Below are positions 25,447-34,646 of a stretch of 39,377 nucleotides of DNA, piece by piece (position 1 is the stretch's first letter; each line of letters opens with the position of its first letter). A program made the position numbers and the translations under genes. The stretch comes from Pirellulales bacterium (GTDB lineage Bacteria; Planctomycetota; Planctomycetia; Pirellulales; Thermoguttaceae): assembly GCA_016931075.1 (NCBI GenBank), contig JAFGFF010000270.1, forward strand, positions 1-39,377. Reading direction: 5' to 3'. The notes under the pieces were generated by a model. It did no database searches, was not told where the DNA came from, and was given only the letters and a program-made list of their open reading frames with translations.

Positions 25447-26352
25447 ATGCGACGTTTGTTCATTGGCTTGGTGGTCGCCGCAACCACCGTAGTGTTCCCC
25501 GTCTTCGCGAACGCCGCGAATCAAGATGTCGCCGAGCGGATCGCCGCGAATCTTCGCAAGGGCGGCCAGCTTCACGACTATCGGATTGGGGTGAAGTATC
25601 AGTCGGGCACGGCCTGGCTGCGTGGCCACGTGTCGGACGAGAATCAGTTGGCCTACGTGCTGCGAACGGTCTCCCAGACCGACGGCGTGGACCGGGTGGT
25701 GAACAACCTCCTGGTCGGCTCCGAGGGCTCGGAGACGTCCCAGAAGTCGGCGCCTCTTCCGGTAGCCCGGTCGTCGACGCCGCTGCACGCTTCCGACGGT
25801 TCGTTGTCGCCGGAATCGGCGATGAGGCCCACCCGAATCATCAATCGCCGCTATTCGGAGAGCGTTTCGCGTCCGGCCCAGCGGCTGCAGGCCGTGGTCG
25901 ACTCGAAGGTGACCCGCTCGCAGCAGGCCCACCAGGCCAGCCGCGTGCCCGCTTCGTTCGAGCAGGGCGTCATCCAGCGGACAGCCGCGATTCAGCCGCA
26001 ACCGATGCCGGTTCAGCCGATGCCGCGGAATTACCAGCCGGCCATGGTTCGCTCGAACCGCCCGATGCCGGTGGCCTACATGCAGGGCATGCCGGCCGGC
26101 GGTGGGTACGCCGCTCCGATGCAGGCGGGCGTGGCCCCGGCTCGTTATGACCAGCCCCACATGCCCAATTGTGCCTGGCCCAGCTACGCCGCCTATCCGA
26201 ACTACTCGGCGGTGGCCTATCCGAAGCAATACTCGCCGACCGCGTGGCCGTATATTGGCCCCTTCTACCCCTATCCCCAGGTTCCCCTAGGTTGGCGCAA
26301 AGTGACCCTGGAATGGGATGACGGTTGGTGGATGCTCGACTTCAAGGATTAA
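25447..26352 (+). CDS. Secreted BON-domain protein
   Basis: ATG 25447 is chosen for its excellent ribosome site (AGGAGGGA, 25435-25442) and the signal peptide that follows (MRRLFIGLVVAATTVVFPVF). The frame is open further upstream. The 301-residue protein has one BON domain at about 25-90 (AANLRKGGQLHDYRIGVKYQ, then TAWLRGHVSDENQ and GVDRVVNNL). BON domains often bind membranes or phospholipid surfaces, as in OsmY. A long Pro/Gln/Met-rich low-complexity linker follows. The end is conserved-looking and aromatic (WPYIGPFYPYPQVPLGWRKV, then LEWDDGWWMLDFKD), a tail that I associate with planctomycete secreted proteins. Function unknown; an envelope location is well supported. Confidence 0.85.
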   Translation: MRRLFIGLVVAATTVVFPVFANAANQDVAERIAANLRKGGQLHDYRIGVKYQSGTAWLRGHVSDENQLAYVLRTVSQTDGVDRVVNNLLVGSEGSETSQKSAPLPVARSSTPLHASDGSLSPESAMRPTRIINRRYSESVSRPAQRLQAVVDSKVTRSQQAHQASRVPASFEQGVIQRTAAIQPQPMPVQPMPRNYQPAMVRSNRPMPVAYMQGMPAGGGYAAPMQAGVAPARYDQPHMPNCAWPSYAAYPNYSAVAYPKQYSPTAWPYIGPFYPYPQVPLGWRKVTLEWDDGWWMLDFKD

Positions 26353-26390
26353 TGACGCCAAGGAAAACCCGACCCAAGGCATCATGGCAA

Positions 26391-26427
26391 GTCCCCGCTC
26401 GGTTTGGACCGCAGCGGGGACCGGCCT
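26391..26427 (+). terminator. Probable terminator of the BON-domain gene
   Basis: A 9-bp stem, GTCCCCGCT (26391-26399) with AGCGGGGAC (26413-26421), is followed by CGGCCTTTTC. It lies about 40 bases after the stop codon. The T run is short and starts late. Confidence 0.5.
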
Positions 26428-26473
26428 TTTCTTGGGCAGATAAAGTAGCACAGCAGTCTTACCAAATGAAAAT

Positions 26474-26637
26474 GGGTGCCATGCCCACGCTCGCCGTGGG
26501 CATGTAGAGATCACGGGTGGCTGGGGCATTTGCCCCAGGGCGTTCGAGTTGCATCCCTGGTCTCTGGGGCAAATGCCCCAGCCACCCATTGAGAATGCGG
26601 TGAAAGCATGCCCACGGCGAGCGTGGGCATGGCACCC
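26474..26637. repeat. Nested palindromic elements (family A around another unit)
   Basis: The outer 31-bp arms at 26474-26504 and 26607-26637 are perfect inverse complements of family A. Between them lies a second perfect 24-bp inverted pair, 26515-26538 and 26564-26587, built on the hairpin TGGGGCATTTGCCCCA. The inner unit sits about in the middle of the spacer, as if one element had inserted into another. Confidence 0.9.
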
Positions 26638-26896
26638 GAAGAAACAGTGTGGTGGTTTAGGCAGAAATCGAAAGACAGGAAAGACTCCGGTATGGCGACA
26701 CGGCATTTCGACGCACCATTGCTCGACACAATCCGAAAAACCCGCAAGTTCGGCAAAGCTTCACACGATAACTAGTCGTAGTCTCGATGCGGCTTCCACG
26801 CGATTGGTACGAGCGCGGGGCCTGACGCGGAGAAACCCAACGGCGGTGACCAAAGCCATCCGCCGAACCCCGGATCGATCTGCCGAGGAAACACTC

Positions 26897-27472
26897 ATGT
26901 CACGCAGGATAGTCTATTTCGCCCTGGTCGCCCTGGTGCTTGGCTCGATGGGAGCCACGACGGGGTGCCAAACCGTCTACGGGCCGCAGCTCGGGCTGTT
27001 TGCCACGCCGCCGATTCCCGTCTCGCCCTACTTTCAGAGCGCCCTGGAAAACAAGGCCTACGAGCACGAGCGATACGAGCGGGTGCCGATCCTGGGGCCG
27101 ATCACCTCGGGCGGGCCGCCGGTCGCGTTGGATCCGCCGTCGGATGACGAGATCATGAGGGCACTGGAGAAAGCGCATGCAACTGAGGGAGGCGTGCCTT
27201 ACCTCTACACGGCCCAACGGGACAACGTCCGGATCATCGTCGAGCCGATCGCCGACTACGTTGATCCGCCGCGGGTTTACCCGCTGATCGGTCCGGCTCA
27301 ACTCCACCACGCCCATTACAAGTGCATCATCAACTATAGCGAAACCAAGCACGTAGGCTGGCCTATCCCGTACACGGTCAACGACGAGGAAGCCCAAGAG
27401 GTCATCTACATCGACCACAACCACTTCCACATGGTAGGCAACGTGGACACGGGCCCCGGCGCGGAGATCTAA
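26897..27472 (+). CDS. Putative lipoprotein of unknown function
   Basis: ATG 26897 gives 191 residues. The N-terminus MSRRIVYFALVALVLGSMGA leads to a Gly-Cys (TTGC at 22-25) that may be a lipobox, although position -3 is not the usual Leu. The rest is rich in Pro, Tyr and His (YGPQLGLFATPPIPVSPYF; IDHNHFHMVGNVDTGPG). No catalytic domain was recognised. It stands between the BON-domain gene and the TPR gene on the same strand and may be part of the same envelope-related neighbourhood. The upstream extension of the frame runs into repeat DNA and is not used. Confidence 0.7.
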   Translation: MSRRIVYFALVALVLGSMGATTGCQTVYGPQLGLFATPPIPVSPYFQSALENKAYEHERYERVPILGPITSGGPPVALDPPSDDEIMRALEKAHATEGGVPYLYTAQRDNVRIIVEPIADYVDPPRVYPLIGPAQLHHAHYKCIINYSETKHVGWPIPYTVNDEEAQEVIYIDHNHFHMVGNVDTGPGAEI

Positions 27473-27502
27473 CGGCCTGAACGAAATACAAGACAATCCC
27501 AA

Positions 27503-27540
27503 CCCCAGTGGAAAAGGCCCGGCTGCCCGATCCACTGGGG
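27503..27540. terminator. Stem-loop after the putative lipoprotein gene
   Basis: A perfect 10-bp stem CCCCAGTGGA (27503-27512)/TCCACTGGGG (27531-27540) lies 30 bases after the stop codon. No T run follows, so it may be a factor-dependent end or an mRNA-stabilising structure. Confidence 0.4.
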
Positions 27541-27642
27541 TATCGCGCGTCAATAGGGAAACGAGTCCTGCGCAGACTCGAGCACGGATGAAAGGGGAGT
27601 GAGAAGGGCGCGACGGCGTCTCTCTCCGACCCAGCGAGACAC

Positions 27643-30600
27643 ATGAGACGACTCCAAGGGGCGTCGCCACGCGAGTTCGCGGTGGCGCGAAACGTCGACA
27701 CACCCAGACGGCACGGTCCGATTGACCGCGGCCGTATCGTCATGCTGGTTGCGCTGCTGGCCGCATGGATCGTCGGCGTGTCTGTTGCGGTCCCGGCCAC
27801 GGCGGGCGAGGCCGAGGATCAGTACGCCGTCGCCGCGGGCCACTACGCCCAAAGGGACTGGCGACTGGCCGTCAAGGAGTTCGAGGTCCTCCTCGAAAAG
27901 CACCCGACGCACGCCTCGGTCGAAGCGAGCACTTTTTTCCTGGGCGAGGCCCTGTTGCAGATCGAGCGCTACAGCGCCGCCGCGACGCGATTTGCCGAGT
28001 ATCTTCGCCGGGCGCCCAAGGGTCCGTATGCCAAGACGGCCCAATTCCGGCTGGCCGAGGCAGCCTATCTGGCCGGCCTAGGGAACCAGGCCGAGCGCGA
28101 CCTCGAACAGTTCCTGCAAAAATATCCCGGTGATCCGCTCGGCGCGTTTGCCTTGCCCTACCTGGGCGAGACGCGGCTGTCGTTGGACAAACCGGCCCAG
28201 GCTGAAAAGGCGTTTCGCGAAGCACTCGATCGATTCCCCGAAGGCCGGATGCAGGACGACTGCCGGTTGGGGCTGGCCAAAGCGGCCAAGGCCCAAGGGC
28301 GGAACGAGGAAGCCCGACGGATGCTCTCGGTCCTGATGGTGAAGCAAAATGGCCCCTTGGCCGAAGAGGCCCGATTCCGGCTGGGGATCCTTCAGTGCCA
28401 AGACGGCGACCACAACGAAGCCCTAACAACGCTCGCGCCATTTGAAACGTCTCCCTCGTTATCAAAAAGTCCCTGGCGGGGCCGGGCAGCGCTGGGCCGC
28501 GCGGCCGCGCTGAAGCGGCTCGAACGGTTCGACGAGGCCAAGGCGATTCTCGTACGGCTGACCGGCGACCGGCAGCTTGGCGTCGAAGCCCAATACTGGA
28601 TCGGCCTGATCGAACTGGATCGCCGCCAGTGGAAGGCCGCCGCCGAGACGATGCGGAAGCTTGCCCGGGAGAATCCCCGTCACAAGTTGGCTCCCGCTTT
28701 CCATTTCTACGCGGGCGACGCGTTGATGAGGGCCGACCGGCCCGAAGAGGCGAGCAAGGAGTTCGACGCCGCCCTGACCGGCCCGGGCAAGGACGAAGAC
28801 AACCCGTGGCGCGACGACGCCCTCCGGGGCAAGATCCAGTTGGCTGTCAAGGCGAAAGAGGGAACGACCGTCGACCGTCTGGCGACCGATTTTCTACGCA
28901 AACACGCCGAGAGCCCACTGGCCAACGACGTTCGCCGTTTGTCGGCCCGATCGATGCTGGAACGCCATCAGTACGGCCAGGCAGCCCGTCTGTTGGAGCC
29001 CCTCTGTGCCGGCGACGCCCGAGACGCGCAGTCGCTCGAGGACCGCTACCTCTTGGCGTTGGCCTACGAAGGCTGTCACCGGCCCAAGGATGCGTTGGCC
29101 ATGCTCCGGCCGGTGGTCGAGTCGGCCCAAGGGCAGCTTCAGGCCCAAGCCAGTCTGGCCGAGGCGTCTTTGCTGGCTTCGACCGACCAGTTTGGAGAGG
29201 CGAAGACGCGGCTGGAACAATACCTGGCCACCAAGCCCGAGGGACCCGAGGCAGTCAAGGCCCAGGCTCGGCTGGCGGTCGGTCTGGCGCAGCACGGCCA
29301 GATGGAGCACGCCAAGAAGCTCTACACGACGCTGCTGGCGCATCGGGCCACCGATCCGCTCTTGTTGCCGGCCACCGAGCAGTTGGCCGAAGCGGCCTAC
29401 GACGCGGGCGACTACGCCTGGGCGGCCGAACTGTACGGCTGGCTGATCGAGCAGAACCACGGGTCGAAGAACGCGAGTCTGGTCCGGGCGCTTTCCGGCT
29501 TGGCATGGAGCCAGCTCAAGACGGGCCAGCCGGTCAAGGCCGAGGCAACGTTCGAACGATTGTTGCGCAGCGAACCCGATCCGAAGCTGGCGGCCGAGGC
29601 GGCTTGGGCCCGAGGGCGACTGCTCGAACAGCTCAATCGGCCCGACGGGGCACTGGCGATGTACGACCAGATCCTCCAACGCCACACCAAGAGCGCACAA
29701 CATCCCAAGGCGCTACTGGCCGCCGCGCGGCTGCGCGACCGGCTCCAACGCGACGACGAAGCGGCCAAGCTGTACCGCCAGTTCGCCACCGACTATCCAA
29801 AGAACGACCGTTTGGACGCCGTCCTGTACGAATGGAGTTGGGTGCTGGAAGAAACGGGCAAGACGGACGAGTCGGCCACGCTTCGCGAGCGGCTTGTGCG
29901 CGAGTTCCCCGAGAGTCGCTTTACGGCCGACGCGGCCTATCGCCTGGCCCAACGGGCGGCCGAGACCAAGGACTTTGAAGCAGCCGAAAAATGGCTCGAT
30001 CGGGTCTTGGCCAGCCGGCCGGGCGACGAATTGACCCAACACGCGTTGTGTCTGCAGTGGCAGATCGCCGGGGCGCGGAAGCAGTGGGAAATCGTCCGCC
30101 GCGCGGCCGGGCAACTCGTCCGCGACTATCCCGAGAGCCCCTTGCGGCTGGCGGCCGAGTTCTGGGTGGCCGAGTCGGACTACCGGATCGACCAGTTGGA
30201 ATCGGCCGGCCAGCGGTTCGACGATCTCGACAAGCGCCGCCAGGGCCACAAGGACGCGTGGCTGGCCATCGTGCCGCTTCGCCGTGCCCAGATCCTCGCC
30301 CGAAAGAAACAGTGGAAGGACGCCCTGGCCTTGGTCCGGGCGATCCCGAAGGAATATCCCCAGTTCGAGCAGCAGCACGAGGTCGATTACCTCTTGGGCC
30401 GATGTCTGGCCAGCCAGGCCGATTTCGAGGCCGCCCGCGAGGCCTACCGCCGCGTGATCCGCAGCGAAACGGGGGCGAAAACCGAAACGGCCGCCATGGC
30501 CCAGTGGATGATCGGCGAGACCTATTTCCATCAGAAGGACTACGAAACGGCCGTGCGAGAGTACCTGCGCGTGGAGATGCTCTACGCGTTTCCGCGATGG

Positions 30601-30807
30601 CAGGCCGGCGCGCTGTTGCAGGCGGGCAAGTGCTACGAGCGGTTGGGCCAGTGGGACGCGGCCGCCCAGCTTTACGCCCGCGTGATTAATTCCTATCCCA
30701 CGACCGCCTTCGCCGAGGAAGCCGCCGCCCGGCTCCGCGACGTCACGCCCAAAACTCGAATCCATCAAGCTCGTCAACCAAAGCAGGCTGAAGACGCAAT
30801 CAGATAA
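27643..30807 (+). CDS. Large periplasmic TPR-repeat protein
   Basis: The 1054-residue protein is made almost wholly of tetratricopeptide-like repeats, many in the YbgF/BamD style (HYAQRDWRLAVKEFEVLLEK; FFLGEALLQIERYSAAATRF; AEKAFREALDRFPEGRMQDD). A hydrophobic signal sequence lies at residues 34-55 (MLVALLAAWIVGVSVAVPAT), so the true start may be ATG 27742 instead of 27643; neither has a strong ribosome site. Such proteins act as protein-protein scaffolds, here outside the cytoplasmic membrane. It precedes exbB, exbD and the toroid gene on the same strand, an arrangement I know from other planctomycetes, and may hold a partner for that motor. Confidence 0.88.
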   Translation: MRRLQGASPREFAVARNVDTPRRHGPIDRGRIVMLVALLAAWIVGVSVAVPATAGEAEDQYAVAAGHYAQRDWRLAVKEFEVLLEKHPTHASVEASTFFLGEALLQIERYSAAATRFAEYLRRAPKGPYAKTAQFRLAEAAYLAGLGNQAERDLEQFLQKYPGDPLGAFALPYLGETRLSLDKPAQAEKAFREALDRFPEGRMQDDCRLGLAKAAKAQGRNEEARRMLSVLMVKQNGPLAEEARFRLGILQCQDGDHNEALTTLAPFETSPSLSKSPWRGRAALGRAAALKRLERFDEAKAILVRLTGDRQLGVEAQYWIGLIELDRRQWKAAAETMRKLARENPRHKLAPAFHFYAGDALMRADRPEEASKEFDAALTGPGKDEDNPWRDDALRGKIQLAVKAKEGTTVDRLATDFLRKHAESPLANDVRRLSARSMLERHQYGQAARLLEPLCAGDARDAQSLEDRYLLALAYEGCHRPKDALAMLRPVVESAQGQLQAQASLAEASLLASTDQFGEAKTRLEQYLATKPEGPEAVKAQARLAVGLAQHGQMEHAKKLYTTLLAHRATDPLLLPATEQLAEAAYDAGDYAWAAELYGWLIEQNHGSKNASLVRALSGLAWSQLKTGQPVKAEATFERLLRSEPDPKLAAEAAWARGRLLEQLNRPDGALAMYDQILQRHTKSAQHPKALLAAARLRDRLQRDDEAAKLYRQFATDYPKNDRLDAVLYEWSWVLEETGKTDESATLRERLVREFPESRFTADAAYRLAQRAAETKDFEAAEKWLDRVLASRPGDELTQHALCLQWQIAGARKQWEIVRRAAGQLVRDYPESPLRLAAEFWVAESDYRIDQLESAGQRFDDLDKRRQGHKDAWLAIVPLRRAQILARKKQWKDALALVRAIPKEYPQFEQQHEVDYLLGRCLASQADFEAAREAYRRVIRSETGAKTETAAMAQWMIGETYFHQKDYETAVREYLRVEMLYAFPRWQAGALLQAGKCYERLGQWDAAAQLYARVINSYPTTAFAEEAAARLRDVTPKTRIHQARQPKQAEDAIR

Positions 30808-30828
30808 ATCAATTGTTTTAAGGAAAAT

Positions 30829-30936
30829 TGGGTGCCATGCCCAGACGCCCGCCTTGGCGGCGGATGGGCATGATTTTGGGACACCCTTGCCAACATGCCC
30901 ATCCGCCGCTGAAGCGACGTCTGGGCATGGCACCCA
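30829..30936. repeat. Palindromic element pair, family A, between TPR and exbB genes
   Basis: Arms 30829-30872 and 30894-30936 are inverse complements at both ends, but their centres differ: one has CCGCC-TT-GGCGG, the other CGCT-TCA-GCG type pairing. Each arm keeps its own hairpin. Its close relative is at 3045-3160. Confidence 0.85.
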
Positions 30937-30988
30937 GTTACTCAACAACCTATTTTCTATCACGGTCCGACCCGTGGAGCGGGATGCC

Positions 30989-31864
30989 ATGAAAAGCGAA
31001 AGACTCTCAACGTGTACTGTCCGTATTGCCTGGATGGTCGCCATCGCGGCCCTGGGGGCCATGTGTCTCACACCGGGCGTCGTTCGTGCCGAAGACGATG
31101 CGTCGGCCAAAGTGGCGATCGACGGCCCCGTGGCCGCGTCGTCGTCCACTCCGTTGGCCGAGAACGCCCCGATCCCGACACGCGATCTCTGGGACATCAT
31201 CCGAAGCGGCGGGCCGTTGATGATCCCGTTGGGCGTCTGCTCGCTGCTGCTGTTGGCGTTCGTCTTCGAACGGATGATCGCGCTGCGTCAAGGGCGGATC
31301 ATCCCGAAGCCGTTCGTCCGCCGGATTATCGAACAGATCCGCGAGGGCGACCTGGACCGCAACCAGGCCCTGGAGCTGTGCGAGCAGAACGGCAGCCCGG
31401 TCTCCGAGGTGTTCGGCGCGGCGGTCCGGCGTTGGGGCCGACCGGCGGTCGAAGTGGAACAAGCCATCATCGACGCGGGCGAACGCGTGACCAACGGACT
31501 GCGGCGCTACCTCCGCGTGATCAACGGCGTGGCCACGATCAGCCCGCTGTTGGGACTGCTCGGCACGGTGGTCGGCATGATCCGGGCGTTCAACGCCATC
31601 GCCACGACCAGCGCCCTGGGCCGGCCCGAGCTTCTGGCCAACGGCATCAGCGAGGCCCTGTTGACCACGGCCGCCGGACTGACCGTGGCCATCCCCGCGC
31701 TGTTCTTCTACATGTTTTTCGTCAGCCGGGTGGACCGGTTGATCATTGATATCGATGCGTTGGGCCAGCAACTCGTCACGATGATCTCGGCCGAGGAGCT
31801 GGACAACCGCAACAAAGTCCCCGCCCCGGCCCACACCCGACGTAATCAAAAAGTCTCCACCTAA
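30989..31864 (+). CDS. exbB: MotA/TolQ/ExbB proton channel family protein
   Basis: The chosen start, ATG 30989, gives 291 residues; a longer frame passes through a repeat. An N-terminal signal-like segment (to about 34, ending GVVRAEDD) is an extra found in some ExbB proteins. The three-helix core follows: about 75-94 (GGPLMIPLGVCSLLLLAFVF), 178-200 (ATISPLLGLLGTVVGMIRAF) and 222-245 (TTAAGLTVAIPALFFYMFF). The GLLGTVVGM and TTAAGL motifs are family hallmarks. With ExbD it forms a proton-driven channel that energises an outer-membrane or envelope partner. It is followed by exbD after 262 bases filled with palindromic repeats. Confidence 0.93.
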   Translation: MKSERLSTCTVRIAWMVAIAALGAMCLTPGVVRAEDDASAKVAIDGPVAASSSTPLAENAPIPTRDLWDIIRSGGPLMIPLGVCSLLLLAFVFERMIALRQGRIIPKPFVRRIIEQIREGDLDRNQALELCEQNGSPVSEVFGAAVRRWGRPAVEVEQAIIDAGERVTNGLRRYLRVINGVATISPLLGLLGTVVGMIRAFNAIATTSALGRPELLANGISEALLTTAAGLTVAIPALFFYMFFVSRVDRLIIDIDALGQQLVTMISAEELDNRNKVPAPAHTRRNQKVST

Positions 31865-31913
31865 CCTAGGATCCGTTAAAGAACAACATACCGAATTGAG
31901 GTCATCGCCGTCA

Positions 31914-32076
31914 CTGTAGGGAACGCCCTCCGTGGCGTTCCGTGAACTGCTGTAGGGAACGCCCTCCGTGGCGTTCCATGAACCGCTGTAGGGAACGCCC
32001 TCCGTGGCGTTCCGTGAACCGCGCGTTTGGCCCATTTCCGCTGCCCACGGAACGCCACAGAGGGCGTTCCCTACAG
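31914..32076. repeat. Tandem and inverted family B elements between exbB and exbD
   Basis: Three direct 28-bp copies lie at 31914-31941, 31950-31977 and 31986-32013, spaced at exactly 36 bp, with an inverted fourth copy at 32049-32076 (one loop base changed). The 8-bp linkers GTGAACTG, ATGAACCG and GTGAACCG are near-identical. Any exbB-exbD message would carry four strong hairpins here. Confidence 0.92.
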
Positions 32077-32126
32077 AACAAAGTCGGTGACTTATTCCTT
32101 GACAGTGTCCTAGCGGAACCACTACC

Positions 32127-32546
<420 letters not shown>

Positions 32547-32549
32547 CCC

Positions 32550-34646
32550 ATGGGCTGGTTCCATCGTCTCGCCGAGTTCCTCGCCAGCGCCCAGTTCTTC
32601 CTGGGTTTGCTCTGGGTGGGGCTCACGATGCTGACCGTCACGCTCTTGATCCTGATGCGAACCCGCTGGGGCCAGTCGCAGCCGCTTCGCAAATGCCTGC
32701 TGCTGTCGATCCTCGCCCACGTGCTGTTGGCCGGCTATGCGACGACGGTGCGGATCGTGGCGGGCGTGCCCGACCGGTCGGGCGAGCCGATGATGCGCGT
32801 CTCGCTGACCGAGACGGGCCCGCTGCCCGACGTGATGGAAGAACAAACCGCCCCCGCGCGAAAGCCGTGGGAGACGCCCGAGGACGAACCGATCGTCCAG
32901 TCCGAGCTGGATGACGCCTCGCGGGTCGAAGCCGACGTCGCCTCGGCCCCCGAGCGTGCGCCGACGGAGGTGAAAACCACGTTGCCGCCCGACATGCCGC
33001 TGCGCGACGTGCCGCTGGCCGACGCGGCCGAGCCCGACGCGGTTGCGCCGAGCGACCTGCCGCGGCGCCGGCAGACCTCGCCGATCAAGTCGGCTGAGCC
33101 GTTAAAAGCCCCGGCGGCGCAGCGTCGCGAGGAGTCGCCGACCGAGGTGCCGGTCGAGTCGCTTCCCGACCTGCGCGACACGAAAACCAAGCCCGAGGAG
33201 CCGACCCGCACGGCCCGGCCCGCCGTCCCGTCCGAACTGCTCAAGCCGGCAGCCGTGCTGCCGCGTCTGAAGCAGCCGGACCACACGGCCGAGTCGGGCG
33301 ATTCGCTGGTAGGGCTGGTCGACTTGCCGTCGCGCACGCCGCGCGGCAAGCCGGTCCCCGCGCCGGTCCCGACGTCGAACCAGGCGGACACCGGTCCGGG
33401 GCCCGACGCGCCCGACGGCTCGTCGCGCCGCCCGTCGCTCGACTCGCTGGCCGGCAAACGCTCGCCCGAGGACAGCCAGTTGGCCATGGTGCCGCTGGTG
33501 CGTGTCGGTCCGCCGCGAGTGGCCATGAACCGGCCCGACCAGATCGAGCACGAGGCGCCGAAGATCTATCAGCTTCGCACGCACCCGCAACGCCGCCAGC
33601 AGGCCGAACGCTACGGGGCCACGCCCGAGTCGGAAGCGGCCGTCCAGGCCGGACTCAAATGGCTCGCACGAAACCAGGAGCCTGACGGAAGCTGGAACCC
33701 TCGCCATCACGAAGGCGGGCGGGAAACGAACGTCGCCGGGCGTGACCGGCTCGGCGCGGGCATCAAGGCCGACTCGGGCATGACCGGCCTGGCGCTGCTG
33801 GCCTTCCTGGCCGCCGGACACACCCATCAGGCCGGACCCTATCAGGCAAACGTCCAGAAGGGGATCGACTATCTGATCAAAGTCCAAAAGCCCGACGGAA
33901 GCCTGGCCGGCGAGGCGACGCCGTTCGCCGTGATGTACTGCCACGCCATGGCCACGTTCGCCCTGAGCGAGGCCTACGCCCTGTCCGGCGATTCGAGACT
34001 CGACCGGCCGGTCCGCCGCGCGGTCGATTTCATCGTCGACGCCCAGGACCCGCGAGGCGGCGGCTGGCGCTACGAGCCGCGCAAACCGGGCGACACGAGC
34101 CAGTTCGGCTGGCAGCTCATGGCGCTCAAAAGCGCGCAGCTCGCCGGCGTCACCGTCCCGGCCGAGACCTGGGACGCCGCGCGGCGCTATTTGAACAGCG
34201 TCTCGTCCGGCCCACACGGCGCGTGGGGCGCCTATCGACCGGGCGACCAGCCCTCGCGACCCATGACGGCCGAAGCGCTCGTCTGCCGCCAGTTCCTCGG
34301 TCTTGCCCCCTACGACCCGGCCGCCACGACCGCGGGCGACCTGCTGTTGGCCGAGCCGCCGGGCGTCGGCGCCGACAATCTCTATTATTGGTACTACGGC
34401 ACCCTCGGCCTGCACCAACTCGGCGGCGCCCACTGGGACCGCTGGAACCGCGCGTTGCAACAAACGCTCCTCGCCCGCCAACACTCCACCGGCCCCGAAG
34501 CCGGCAGTTGGCCCCCCACCACCACCTGGGGCAGCTACGGCGGCCGCGTCTACACCACCGCCCTGTCCACCCTCTGCCTCGAAGTCTACTACCGCTATCT
34601 CCCCCTCTACACCGAAACGGCCCGAAAGCCGACGGTGCTGCGGTAG
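32550..34646 (+). CDS. TonB-like anchor fused to a terpene-cyclase-type alpha/alpha-toroid
   Basis: The 698-residue protein begins with two membrane helices (15-36 and 49-71). The second carries KCLLLSILAHVLLAGYATTV, with the Ser/His pattern common in TonB first helices. Residues ~75-350 are Pro- and Glu-rich like a TonB periplasmic linker. Residues ~357-698 are a squalene-cyclase/prenyltransferase-type toroid: repeated QEPDGSWNP, VQKPDGSLAG and DPRGGGWRYEPRKPGD with QW-like motifs and paired helices. The cyclase DxDD acid was not seen, so it is probably a binding or scaffold domain. It sits directly after exbD, so a role as the moving partner of the motor, replacing TonB, is a reasonable inference. 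Its last 180 bp are duplicated at 36396-36575. Confidence 0.85.
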   Translation: MGWFHRLAEFLASAQFFLGLLWVGLTMLTVTLLILMRTRWGQSQPLRKCLLLSILAHVLLAGYATTVRIVAGVPDRSGEPMMRVSLTETGPLPDVMEEQTAPARKPWETPEDEPIVQSELDDASRVEADVASAPERAPTEVKTTLPPDMPLRDVPLADAAEPDAVAPSDLPRRRQTSPIKSAEPLKAPAAQRREESPTEVPVESLPDLRDTKTKPEEPTRTARPAVPSELLKPAAVLPRLKQPDHTAESGDSLVGLVDLPSRTPRGKPVPAPVPTSNQADTGPGPDAPDGSSRRPSLDSLAGKRSPEDSQLAMVPLVRVGPPRVAMNRPDQIEHEAPKIYQLRTHPQRRQQAERYGATPESEAAVQAGLKWLARNQEPDGSWNPRHHEGGRETNVAGRDRLGAGIKADSGMTGLALLAFLAAGHTHQAGPYQANVQKGIDYLIKVQKPDGSLAGEATPFAVMYCHAMATFALSEAYALSGDSRLDRPVRRAVDFIVDAQDPRGGGWRYEPRKPGDTSQFGWQLMALKSAQLAGVTVPAETWDAARRYLNSVSSGPHGAWGAYRPGDQPSRPMTAEALVCRQFLGLAPYDPAATTAGDLLLAEPPGVGADNLYYWYYGTLGLHQLGGAHWDRWNRALQQTLLARQHSTGPEAGSWPPTTTWGSYGGRVYTTALSTLCLEVYYRYLPLYTETARKPTVLR
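34467..34646. repeat. 180-bp direct repeat, copy 1 (3' end of the toroid gene)
   Basis: It is the last 180 bp of the toroid gene including its TAG. The second copy is 36396-36575, same orientation, with about five base differences (roughly 97% identity by eye). Similarity stops directly after the stop codon in both. Confidence 0.9.

Larger units (their letters stand above)
26353..26896. other. Gap after the BON-domain gene
   Basis: It holds a terminator-like hairpin (26391-26421) and a nested set of palindromic elements (26474-26637). From 26640 to 26896 there is no convincing gene; this should include the promoter of the downstream lipoprotein-like gene. Confidence 0.45.

Noticed and set aside
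31914-32076. CRISPR array
   Set aside because: Three 28-bp repeats at a 36-bp period look like an array, but the spacers are only 8 bp and nearly identical, the fourth copy is inverted, and there is no cas gene.
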